Part shown: one piece after another, positions 1 through 5,945 of the stretch
How positions within the stretch are numbered: the first letter of the stretch is position 1
Layout: each line of letters begins with the position of its first letter
DNA from: Candidatus Hydrogenedentota bacterium
Lineage (GTDB): Bacteria; Hydrogenedentota; Hydrogenedentia; Hydrogenedentales; SLHB01
Assembly (NCBI GenBank): GCA_007136375.1
Contig: SLHB01000467.1
Location: 1-7,952, forward strand
Length of the DNA: 7,952 bases
Direction: 5' to 3'
The notes under the pieces: generated by a model
Seen by the model: the letters and a program-made list of their open reading frames with translations, nothing else
What the model was told of the DNA's origin: nothing
The model's database searches: none
Position numbers and translations under genes: made by a program

Positions 1-248
1 TCGGGGTCGCTCTCGGGGTCGGCGCTACTTCGTTTGCCGCCGCCACGCTGGCCGGCGCCAGCCTCGACCCGTTTGGCCTCCGCTTTCCGGGCGCGCCGAA
101 CCTCGCGCTCGCGCCGCGCCTCGTTTGCCCGCGCCTCCTGAGCAAGCCGCTGCTTGGCCACGAGGGATTCCCGCGCTTCTTGCAGCAGCCGCTCCGCAAG
201 AACCGTCCGAGCCACTTCGGACTGAAAATCGATGGGTTGGGGCGTCAT
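1..248 (-). CDS. Charged coiled-coil protein downstream of the sigma-28 gene (partial, C-terminus off window)
   Basis: Open for 82 codons from an ATG at 248 to the window edge with no stop, so the C-terminus is missing. The ATG shares its A with the TAA stop of the sigma gene (TAATG), and a strong Shine-Dalgarno AAGGAGGG (254-261) lies 5 bases upstream inside the sigma gene; this supports a real, translationally coupled gene. The protein starts MTPQPIDFQSEVARTVLAER. Residues 14-63 are almost entirely Ala, Glu, Arg, Lys and Gln and should form a long helix or coiled coil. They are followed by a Gly/Ser/Asp/Pro-rich stretch. No signal peptide or membrane segment is visible. I do not recognise a named family. 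Its place in the operon suggests a flagellar accessory role, which is inference only; composition-driven similarity to other Arg/Glu-rich proteins would not be informative. Confidence 0.8.
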   Translation of the reverse strand, partial: MTPQPIDFQSEVARTVLAERLLQEARESLVAKQRLAQEARANEARREREVRRARKAEAKRVEAGAGQRGGGKRSSADPESDP

Positions 249-1006
249 TATAGCCCTCCTTCCATCACCTTCCGGAGGTTCCGCACGGCCGCGCCATGGA
301 CTTGGCAAACCCGTGACTCCGACACTTCCAAGACCGCGCCGATCTCCTTGAGGGTGAGTTCCTCAAAGTAATACAAGTGCAGCACCGTTTGCTGCTGCTC
401 CGGCAACTTGAGAATGGCCTCCGCCAAGCGCTGCCGCCGCTCTTCGCTCACCGCCGCGTCGGCGGGCGTGTCCGGAGCATGGATGCCGGAATAGTCGCCC
501 ACACTCCAATCATCGGCATCTTCGGACGGAAGATAACTGTCCAGGGAAAGGACTTGCGCGGTCTGGAGCTGGGACATGGCCTTTTCGACTTGCTCGGGCG
601 TCACGCCGATCTCGTCGCCAATTTCCTCGTAGCTGGGGTCGCGGCCGTGGACATGGCGCAGGCTTTGCCGCGCTGTCGCCACTTTGCGCGCCATCGCCCG
701 CAGCGACCGGGGGGCCCAATCAAGGGATCGGATCTGGTCTAGAACGGCGCCGCGAATGCGAATGGTGGCGTAGGTGGAGAACTTCGTGTTCTGACCGGGA
801 TCATACTTGTCAATCGCGTCCAGAAGGCCCAGCACGCCCCAGCCGATGAGATCGTCCATGGACACGGACGCGGGCACGTGGATCGCCATCCGTCCCGCCA
901 CATACTTCACCACGCGCATGTGGCGGATCGCCAGTTTTTCGCGGGCCTCGTGGTCGCCGTGCTCTTTCCAGCGGGTCCACAGATCCCTTTCAGCCACTTC
1001 AATCAA
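248..1006 (-). CDS. fliA: RNA polymerase sigma factor, sigma-28 (FliA/WhiG) family
   Basis: A 252-residue sigma-70-family factor of flagellar type (E. coli FliA is 239). Region 2 spans about residues 22-100 and contains the core-binding and -10-recognition segment DDLIGWGVLGLLDAIDKYDP followed by KFSTYATIRIRGAVLDQIRS. Region 3 lies around 123-145 (DPSYEEIGDEIGVTPEQV). Region 4 carries the -35-binding helix-turn-helix around 200-247 (LPEQQQTVLHLYYF, then LTLKEIGAVLEVSESRVCQV). There is no region 1.1, as expected for group 3 factors. The family directs RNA polymerase to late flagellar, motor and chemotaxis promoters. The start is a TTG that overlaps the fliN stop (TTGA). The GTG three codons on is an alternative, but the TTG gives the usual short lead-in before the LWxxW segment. 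Position after fliN implies translational coupling. FliA is the best name from context; WhiG-like sporulation or other roles are less likely beside fliM/fliN. Confidence 0.93.
   Translation of the reverse strand: MIEVAERDLWTRWKEHGDHEAREKLAIRHMRVVKYVAGRMAIHVPASVSMDDLIGWGVLGLLDAIDKYDPGQNTKFSTYATIRIRGAVLDQIRSLDWAPRSLRAMARKVATARQSLRHVHGRDPSYEEIGDEIGVTPEQVEKAMSQLQTAQVLSLDSYLPSEDADDWSVGDYSGIHAPDTPADAAVSEERRQRLAEAILKLPEQQQTVLHLYYFEELTLKEIGAVLEVSESRVCQVHGAAVRNLRKVMEGGL
254..261 (-). promoter_or_regulatory. Shine-Dalgarno of the coiled-coil gene, inside the sigma-28 gene end
   Basis: On the minus strand this reads AAGGAGGG, 5 bases before the ATG at 248. It codes for part of the last residues of the sigma factor (MEGGL) and fixes the start of the next gene. 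Confidence 0.8.
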
Positions 1007-1977
1007 CGCAGGCTCTCTATCCGCTCCTGAGTGCTCACGATTTCGGTAATGCGCAGGCCGAACCGCTCATCGACCACCACCACATCGCCCCGCGCGATCA
1101 GCTTGTCGTTCACGTACAGCTCCACGGGCTCGTCGACGGAATGCCCGACTTCGAGAATAGATCCAGGCCCCAAGGTTAGAATATCCTGCAAGGGCATCTC
1201 AACGCTGCCCAGCCGGGCCGTCGCCACCAGGCGAATGTCGAGGATCAGGTCGAGGTTGTTCAGGGCGCCCCGCGCCCGGTCCTCCGTGTCCGCCGCCGCT
1301 TCTTGCCCCATGTCCGCTCCCCCTGCCGCGGCGGATGACCCCGCACTGGGACGGGCTTGCCCGCCGCCAGCGAACATTGGCTCCGCCGCCGCTTCATCTT
1401 CCTCTCCGCCCGCCGCCGGGGCCGGCGCTTCCGGCGCGGGGGCGACCAGCTTTTCCAAGCCCGCGCCGATGAGCACGGCGCCTTCCTTCATGAGGCCGCC
1501 CTGGGTAAAGGTGAACGGCAGTTGCCAGGCGTACTCGCCGAGCACGCCCATGACGCCCCCGAGTCCATCCGTGCTGGCGCGCCAGACGGCGATGTCGTTC
1601 AAGGACAACTCGGTCTTCGCCACTTCCTTCAGCTTCCCCGCTCCTCCGCCGAGGCACGGGTCCAGCAGATCCTTCGCCGAGGCCCAATAGGCGTCCGCTT
1701 GGGCCTCGTCTTCTGGCTCGGGCAAGCCGGCCACCTCGCTCAAGAGCGTCACGCACGCGGATTCCGGCAACACAACGCCCACGGCGCCGTATCCTGGAAT
1801 GATCCCCGTGGCCGCCACGGCGGGCGCGGCGAAAAAAGCTTCGAGGTCGTTGCCGGTGAGTTGGGCCCCCTCGCCCCCGGCGGGCTCCCGCAAGGTGCTG
1901 CCGAGGGCGCCGACAACATCGAAGAATCCCGCCAACATGGCGCCCCCAAGCTGCTCGGCCTGCGCTTTTGTTAGCAT
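1003..1977 (-). CDS. fliN: Flagellar motor switch protein FliN, long FliY-like form
   Basis: A C-ring switch component of 324 residues, far longer than classic FliN (about 100-140). The C-terminal SpoA domain (about 239-324) is a clear FliN match: LDLILDIRLVATARLG, then GSILEVGHSVDEPVELYVN, then LIARGDVVVVDERFGLRITE. An Ala/Pro/Gly/Glu-rich linker fills about 178-238. The first ~178 residues form a separate globular region resembling in layout the CheC-like N-domain of FliY, with a DLEAFFAAPAVAATG segment near 44-58. I do not find the paired E-x-x-N residues that make CheC and FliY phosphatases active on CheY-P, so activity there is doubtful. The ATG at 1977 is the only start available: the frame upstream has no start codon before a stop. 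Its Shine-Dalgarno is weak, and fliM ends 16 bases before it, so translation probably depends on coupling to fliM. Confidence 0.92.
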   Translation of the reverse strand: MLTKAQAEQLGGAMLAGFFDVVGALGSTLREPAGGEGAQLTGNDLEAFFAAPAVAATGIIPGYGAVGVVLPESACVTLLSEVAGLPEPEDEAQADAYWASAKDLLDPCLGGGAGKLKEVAKTELSLNDIAVWRASTDGLGGVMGVLGEYAWQLPFTFTQGGLMKEGAVLIGAGLEKLVAPAPEAPAPAAGGEEDEAAAEPMFAGGGQARPSAGSSAAAGGADMGQEAAADTEDRARGALNNLDLILDIRLVATARLGSVEMPLQDILTLGPGSILEVGHSVDEPVELYVNDKLIARGDVVVVDERFGLRITEIVSTQERIESLR

Positions 1978-1993
1978 CCGGGGCCATCTTTCA

Positions 1994-2989
1994 TCATTCG
2001 GACTCTTTCACCAGGTGCGTTATCTGGACCGCGCTTTGATCCCGGCGCCGGCCCGTCTTGCCGTAAAAGCAGGTGTGACCGCCCACTTGGATGGGAATCG
2101 CGGCGTTCACGTCCGTGTCCAGTGTAAGGACATCCCCCACTTGGAGTTGCATGAGCTCGCTGACGGGGAGTTGCGCCTTGCCCAAGACGGCGTCCACGGG
2201 CAGGCTCACCTGGCGCACGGTCCGCTCGATACGGGCGCGTGTGCGCTGGGCCACCGCCGGCGTCATGGAGCGCTTGAAGTGGGTTTGTTGGGAGATCTGA
2301 TCCAAGATGGGATTGAGCACCACCAGGGGAATGCACATGTTCATCGAACCGCTGACTTCCCCCATGTGTATCTGGTATCCCACGAGGATGACCATCTCGC
2401 TGCCAGCCACGATCTGGATGATGAGCGGATCGCTTTCCTGGGTGATCACACTTAGCTGGAATTCAACGAGCTGTTCCCAAGAGCGGCGGAGGCAATTGAG
2501 CATCATCTCCACGAGCCTATTGAGAATGCGGTCTTCAATTTCCGTCAATTCCCGGAACTTCGAAGGAGAGAGGCCCTTGCCGCCCAGAACGCGGTCCACG
2601 ATAGGAAACACGATGTTGGGGCTCATCTCGATGACCGCATTGCCTTCCAAAGGGGTCATGTCTACGACCGCCAGCGAAGTGGGGCGGCTCACGGAGAGTA
2701 TGAACTCGTCGTAGGTCAGTTGGTCAATGGAATTAAGGTCGATGCGCACGACGCTGCGCAAGAAGGGCGGCAACACGATGTTCAGCTCGCGGGCGAAGGC
2801 CTCGAACAGGCTTTGCAGTCCCTTGAGCTGCTCCTTTGAAACCCGCTCCGGCCGGCGAAAATCATAGACCGTGAGATCGTTGCGGTGTTCGAAGATTCCG
2901 CTCTCGCCGCCAGCATCCGACCCGAACCCGCCGGAAGCCACGGCGTTGAGAAGGAGATCCACCTCGTCTTGATTGAGGATATCGGCCAT
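1994..2989 (-). CDS. fliM: Flagellar motor switch protein FliM
   Basis: A 331-residue FliM, typical in length (E. coli 334). The N-terminus has the conserved CheY-P-binding element (LNQDEVDLLL, residues 5-14), followed by a Gly/Ser-rich linker to about 32. The middle CheC-like domain (about 40-230) contains the GGxG motif in RVLGGKGLSPSKFRELTEIE (133-152), which contacts FliG. The C-terminal SpoA domain (about 250-325), with VSLPVDAVLGKAQLPVSELM and LQVGDVLTLD, pairs with FliN. FliM links CheY-P binding to switching of motor rotation at the cytoplasmic C-ring. The ATG is preceded by GAGGAG with a 9-base spacer. It is the first gene of the minus-strand flagellar run; the frequent upstream partner fliL is absent here, and the spacer to ftsY follows instead. 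Confidence 0.97.
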   Translation of the reverse strand: MADILNQDEVDLLLNAVASGGFGSDAGGESGIFEHRNDLTVYDFRRPERVSKEQLKGLQSLFEAFARELNIVLPPFLRSVVRIDLNSIDQLTYDEFILSVSRPTSLAVVDMTPLEGNAVIEMSPNIVFPIVDRVLGGKGLSPSKFRELTEIEDRILNRLVEMMLNCLRRSWEQLVEFQLSVITQESDPLIIQIVAGSEMVILVGYQIHMGEVSGSMNMCIPLVVLNPILDQISQQTHFKRSMTPAVAQRTRARIERTVRQVSLPVDAVLGKAQLPVSELMQLQVGDVLTLDTDVNAAIPIQVGGHTCFYGKTGRRRDQSAVQITHLVKESE

Positions 2990-2998
2990 GCCGCAACG

Positions 2999-3004
2999 CT
3001 CCTC
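2999..3004 (-). promoter_or_regulatory. fliM ribosome binding site
   Basis: GAGGAG on the minus strand, 9 bases from the fliM ATG. This supports the start at 2989, whose protein begins at the expected CheY-binding N-terminus. Confidence 0.75.
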
Positions 3005-3035
3005 TTACCCGGCAACATTCTGTATTTCGGAGCGG

Positions 3036-3064
3036 AGTATAACACGGGCCCAGGTAACGCGCAA
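3036..3064 (-). promoter_or_regulatory. Candidate sigma-70-like promoter of the fliM operon
   Basis: On the minus strand, TTGCGC (3059-3064) and TATACT (3036-3041) are separated by 17 bases. The -10 matches the consensus at five of six positions; the -35 is weak (three of six). The leader to the fliM ATG would be about 40 bases. No sigma-28 (TAAA..GCCGATAA) or sigma-54 (GG..GC) element was recognised here, so the operon probably starts from the housekeeping polymerase. Confidence 0.5.
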
Positions 3065-3204
3065 TCCGCCGGATTCGGCGCCGGACAGGTCCGACGGGAC
3101 GGCCCGGCGACGCTCCCCCGGGGGCTCGGCCCAGCGCCCTTCCGCGGCGGGCGTCGCGTGTCATCCCCTCCGCTTCCTGTCGCGTTTGTCTAAATGAAAG
3201 CGGC

Positions 3205-3228
3205 GCAGAGACTTCCTCAAGTGTCTGC
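3205..3228 (+). repeat. Imperfect inverted repeat in the ftsY upstream spacer
   Basis: GCAGAGACT and AGTGTCTGC can pair over nine positions with one mismatch around a 6-base loop. It could be the first stem of a structured transcript that ends at the 3317-3350 hairpin, or chance. Confidence 0.3.
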
Positions 3229-3258
3229 AGAGCCCCACAGCTCGCCTCTTTCCCAAAT

Positions 3259-3303
3259 AGGCGCGCGGACCATCCGCCCCCACGCTAGGGTTCGCGCGCG
3301 CCT
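3259..3303 (+). repeat. 9-bp inverted repeat enclosing a smaller hairpin
   Basis: AGGCGCGCG (3259-3267) and CGCGCGCCT (3295-3303) are exact reverse complements separated by 27 bases. A competing small stem, GCGGA-CCA-TCCGC, lies at 3265-3277. High local GC content makes chance pairing more likely than for the 3317-3350 stem. Confidence 0.35.
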
Positions 3304-3316
3304 CCTTCCCCAACTG

Positions 3317-3350
3317 TGTGGAATCCTGGTCTCCCCGCCAGGATTCCACA
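3317..3350 (+). terminator. Perfect 13-bp hairpin followed by T-rich tail (possible intrinsic terminator or REP-like palindrome)
   Basis: The arms TGTGGAATCCTGG (3317-3329) and CCAGGATTCCACA (3338-3350) are exact reverse complements around an 8-base loop. On the plus strand TTGTTTT follows directly (3351-3357), as in an intrinsic terminator; on the minus strand no T-run follows. No plus-strand protein gene lies upstream, so it would end either an unannotated small RNA or fortuitous transcription toward ftsY. A dispersed palindromic repeat is the main alternative. The inverted repeat is certain; its function is inferred. Confidence 0.55.
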
Positions 3351-3473
3351 TTGTTTTATGCACAGCTAACACACATAACCAATCCATGCGCGGGTTTTCC
3401 GCGAAGGCTTGATCGAATCCGAGCCGGCCCGCCGGACGGCTAACCCGAAGGTCCTGTCGTTGCGTCACGGCGG

Positions 3474-3503
3474 TTGTTCCCCTTCGCGGCCCCATGCTAT
3501 CAT
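3474..3503 (+). promoter_or_regulatory. Candidate extended -10 promoter of ftsY
   Basis: TTGTTC (3474-3479) and TATCAT (3498-3503) are 18 bases apart, and the -10 is preceded by TGC, an extended -10 element that can offset the weak -35. Transcription would start about 28 bases before the ftsY ATG. Confidence 0.45.
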
Positions 3504-3537
3504 GCCGTTTCCAACCTAGTGCGGAGTGCATTCATTC

Positions 3538-4473
3538 ATGACTGAAACAGAAGAAAAGCGCGGTTTCTTTGGCCGGTTGCGCGAGAAACTGGTCAAGACC
3601 CGAACCAACCTTGCAGACAACGTCCGGCGCGTCCTGACGGGCCGCGGGCGCATTGGCGACGAGGCCTTCGAAGAGCTGGAAGAGATCCTCATCCAGGCGG
3701 ACATTGGGGTGGAAACGACCCTCGCCATCGTGGCGGATCTCCGGGCAAAGGCGAAGCAAGAACGTCTGGAAGACACAGAAGCCCTGGTCAACGTACTCAA
3801 GGACGACTTGACCGAGGCGCTCTCCGTCGCGGATCGCTCGTTGACGTGGGAGGCGGGCGAAGGTCCTCACGTCACCCTCGTCGCGGGGGTGAACGGCTCG
3901 GGCAAGACTACCACCGCCGGCAAGATCGCTCAGCAACTCAAGGACAGCGGCAAGACCGTGTTGCTCGCGGCGGCGGACACGTTCCGCGCGGCCGCGGCGG
4001 ATCAACTGAACATCTGGGCCGACCGCGTCGGCGCGCCGATCATCCGCCACAAGGAGGGGGCCGATCCGGGTTCGGTGGCCTACGACGCCGTGGATGCGGC
4101 GATATCCCGCGCGATCGACTGCGTTCTCATCGACACGGCCGGCCGGTTGCACACAAAGACCAATCTCATGAATGAGCTTGAAAAGGTGCAACGGGTGACG
4201 GGAAAACGCTTGCCGGGCGCGCCCCATGAGGTCCTTCTGGTCCTTGACGCCACGACGGGGCAAAACGGCCTGCAGCAAGCGAAGATCTTCGCGGAAGCCC
4301 TTAACGTTACAGGCATTGTATTGACAAAGCTGGACGGAACCGCCAAGGGGGGCATCGCCGTGGCCATCCAGAAGCAGTTGGGCATTCCCATCAAGCTCAT
4401 CGGCGTCGGCGAAACCGTCCATGATCTCCAACCCTTTGATCCCCGCGAATTCGTTGAGGCGTTGTTCAACTGA
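3538..4473 (+). CDS. ftsY: Signal recognition particle receptor GTPase FtsY
   Basis: FtsY is the membrane-associated receptor that docks SRP-bound ribosomes onto the Sec translocon. The 311 residues comprise the four-helix N domain (about 1-100) and the GTPase NG core. Visible motifs are the P-loop GVNGSGKTTT (117-126), DTFRAAAADQL (147-157), DTAGR (199-203), TKLDGTAKGG (263-272) and the closing GETVHDLQPFDP (291-302). The long acidic A domain of E. coli FtsY is absent, as in many bacteria, so targeting would rely on the N-terminal helix (KRGFFGRLREKLVKTR, residues 7-22). I chose the ATG at 3538, with CGGAG 11 bases upstream. An in-frame GTG four codons earlier overlaps that site and is less likely. 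The related flagellar GTPase FlhF is excluded by the FtsY-type motifs and lack of its long N-terminal region. cysS follows after 47 bases and is probably co-transcribed. Confidence 0.97.
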   Translation: MTETEEKRGFFGRLREKLVKTRTNLADNVRRVLTGRGRIGDEAFEELEEILIQADIGVETTLAIVADLRAKAKQERLEDTEALVNVLKDDLTEALSVADRSLTWEAGEGPHVTLVAGVNGSGKTTTAGKIAQQLKDSGKTVLLAAADTFRAAAADQLNIWADRVGAPIIRHKEGADPGSVAYDAVDAAISRAIDCVLIDTAGRLHTKTNLMNELEKVQRVTGKRLPGAPHEVLLVLDATTGQNGLQQAKIFAEALNVTGIVLTKLDGTAKGGIAVAIQKQLGIPIKLIGVGETVHDLQPFDPREFVEALFN

Positions 4474-4477
4474 GCGT

Positions 4478-4501
4478 GGCGGCGCCCGGCCCGGGGCCGC
4501 C
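4478..4501 (+). repeat. GC-rich hairpin between ftsY and cysS
   Basis: GGCGGC (4478-4483) pairs with GCCGCC (4496-4501), with further partial pairing inside. No T-run follows, so it is not a standard terminator; it might stabilise or attenuate the transcript. Confidence 0.3.
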
Positions 4502-4520
4502 CGGAACTTCTTCGTAGATT

Positions 4521-5945
4521 ATGACCATCCGCTTTTATAATACGCTTACCCGCCGCAAGGAGCCTTTCGCGCCCATCGTCCCCGGCGAGGTCCGCATGTA
4601 CAGTTGCGGCCCCACCGTGTACAACTTCGCGCACATCGGCAATTTTCGCGCGTACATCTTCGCCGATTTGCTCCGCCGCCACTTGAAAAACCGGGGCTAC
4701 CGCGTCACGCAGGTGATGAACATCACGGACGTCGAGGACAAGATCATCCGGACCTGCAATGAGACGGGCGAGCCGCTCCAGACGCTGACGGAACGCTACA
4801 CCCAGGCCTTCCTCGACGATCTTGACACCCTTGGCGTTGAACGGGCCGAGCATTACCCCCGCGCCACCGACAACATCGGAGCGATCGTCGATCTCATCAA
4901 GCGGCTGCTGGACAAAGGCTACGCCTACGAAGCCAAGGGAAGCATCTATTTCCGCCTCAGCGCCTTCCCCGGCTACGGCAAGCTGAGCCACTACGACACC
5001 GATACCCTCCGCGCCGGCGCGAGCGGACGCGTGGACCACGACGAATACGGGGCCGAGGACGTCCGGGACTTCGCCTTGTGGAAGGCCTATGACGCGGCCG
5101 ACGGCGCCGTCTATTGGGATACGGAGCTCGGCCGCGGACGGCCGGGATGGCACATCGAATGCTCGTGCATGAGCATGGCCCACCTGGGCGAGAGCTTCGA
5201 CATCCACACCGGCGGGGTGGACCTCATTTTCCCCCATCACGAGAACGAGATCGCCCAGTCCGAAGCGGCCACCGGCAAACCCTTCGTCCGCTATTGGCTT
5301 CACAACGCGCACCTTCTCGTCGAAGGGCGCAAGATGGCCAAGTCCCTCGGGAACACATACACGCTCCGCGACCTCTTGGACATGGGACACCATCCCCTGG
5401 CGATCCGGTATGTCCTCTTGGCGACCCACTACCGCCAGCCCAACAACTTCACCTTTGACGCCTTGGAGGCTGCGGCGGAAAGCCTCGAACGGGTCCGTGA
5501 CTTTCGCGCGCGGGTCCAGGCCCTCGCGGACACGGCCAACGGCGGCGGCCGCATGGCCGATCTCGCGGCGGAGTGCGGCGACGCCTTCAACGCCGCCCTC
5601 GACGACGATTTGAACATTAGCGCCGCCCTCGCCGCCGTTTTTACTTTCATTCGGGAATCGAATAAACTGCTGGACGCGGGCGAAGCAGACGGGGACGGCG
5701 CCAGCGCGGCGGAGGCCATGCTGAACCGCGCGCACGCCGTGACGGGGTTGTTTCCCGAACCCAACGCGGACGAAGGCGCGCCCCAGGAGATCTGGCGGCA
5801 AGTCCTGGAACGGCAGGAAGCGCGCAAGCGCAAGGATTTCGCCCGGGCCGACGCCATACGGGACGAGCTCGCCCAGAGCGGGTGGATTATCGAAGACACC
5901 CCAAAGGGACCACGGGTGAAACGCTCATTCGAACATCGCGCGTAG
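4521..5945 (+). CDS. cysS: Cysteinyl-tRNA synthetase
   Basis: A complete class I aminoacyl-tRNA synthetase of 474 residues (E. coli 461) that charges tRNA-Cys with cysteine in the cytoplasm. The HIGH-type motif is HIGN at 38-41, and the KMSKS-type loop is KMAKS at 271-275. By alignment to the E. coli enzyme, the zinc ligands that select cysteine correspond to C29, C214, H239 and E243, seen in YSCGPTVY, WHIECSCM and FPHHENEIAQ. A helical domain (about 310-420) and a C-terminal tRNA-binding segment with RKRKDFARADAIRDEL (435-450) follow. The ATG lies in the conserved lead TIRFYNTLTRRKEPF; the bases before it show no good Shine-Dalgarno, so initiation may be weak or coupled to ftsY. The 3' end overlaps the start region of the next gene by up to 64 bases. 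Confidence 0.98.
   Translation: MTIRFYNTLTRRKEPFAPIVPGEVRMYSCGPTVYNFAHIGNFRAYIFADLLRRHLKNRGYRVTQVMNITDVEDKIIRTCNETGEPLQTLTERYTQAFLDDLDTLGVERAEHYPRATDNIGAIVDLIKRLLDKGYAYEAKGSIYFRLSAFPGYGKLSHYDTDTLRAGASGRVDHDEYGAEDVRDFALWKAYDAADGAVYWDTELGRGRPGWHIECSCMSMAHLGESFDIHTGGVDLIFPHHENEIAQSEAATGKPFVRYWLHNAHLLVEGRKMAKSLGNTYTLRDLLDMGHHPLAIRYVLLATHYRQPNNFTFDALEAAAESLERVRDFRARVQALADTANGGGRMADLAAECGDAFNAALDDDLNISAALAAVFTFIRESNKLLDAGEADGDGASAAEAMLNRAHAVTGLFPEPNADEGAPQEIWRQVLERQEARKRKDFARADAIRDELAQSGWIIEDTPKGPRVKRSFEHRA

Larger units (their letters stand above)
2990..3537. other. Gene-free divergent spacer between fliM and ftsY
   Basis: About 550 bases without a convincing gene. It holds the fliM promoter on the left and the ftsY promoter on the right. 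Between them are inverted repeats at 3067-3080, 3205-3228, 3259-3303 and 3317-3350, and an AT-richer patch at about 3343-3395 in otherwise very GC-rich DNA. Short open frames cross it on both strands, but none has a good ribosome binding site or recognisable protein. Confidence 0.75.

Noticed and set aside
1..20. Direct repeat TCGGGGTC at 1-8 and 13-20
   Set aside because: It encodes the repeated Asp-Pro of the coiled-coil protein tail and is too short to mean more.
1031..1974. Plus-strand open frames (1031-1690, 1357-1974) opposite fliN
   Set aside because: Arg/Ser/Pro/Ala-rich shadows of the fliN linker and N-domain; no family resemblance.
3190..3357. SRP 4.5S RNA, 6S RNA, tmRNA or RNase P RNA in the spacer
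   Set aside because: I looked for their conserved cores on both strands (for example the GGAAGGAAGCAGCC-like SRP loop and the GAGGAAAGTCC-like RNase P segment) and found none; the ends do not pair as in 6S RNA.
3217..3531. 104-residue minus-strand and 72-residue plus-strand (3194-3412) open frames in the ftsY spacer
   Set aside because: Both run through the palindrome at 3317-3350, have no ribosome binding site and no recognisable protein; the minus one overlaps the ftsY promoter and start.
3532..4431. 299-residue minus-strand open frame opposite ftsY
   Set aside because: Antisense shadow of a well-conserved GTPase gene; no motifs or ribosome binding site.
3538..4473. Flagellar GTPase FlhF instead of FtsY, given the nearby flagellar genes
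   Set aside because: The motifs DTFRAAAADQL and TKLDGTAKGG and the closing GETVHDLQPFDP are FtsY-type; FlhF has a long basic N-terminal region and DTYR-type motif, and the gene is on the other strand from the flagellar operon.
4080..5801. 573-residue minus-strand open frame
   Set aside because: It lies opposite ftsY and cysS, both certain. Its residues are Val/Gly/Arg/Ala-biased, as expected from the antisense of GC-rich codons, with no recognisable domain.
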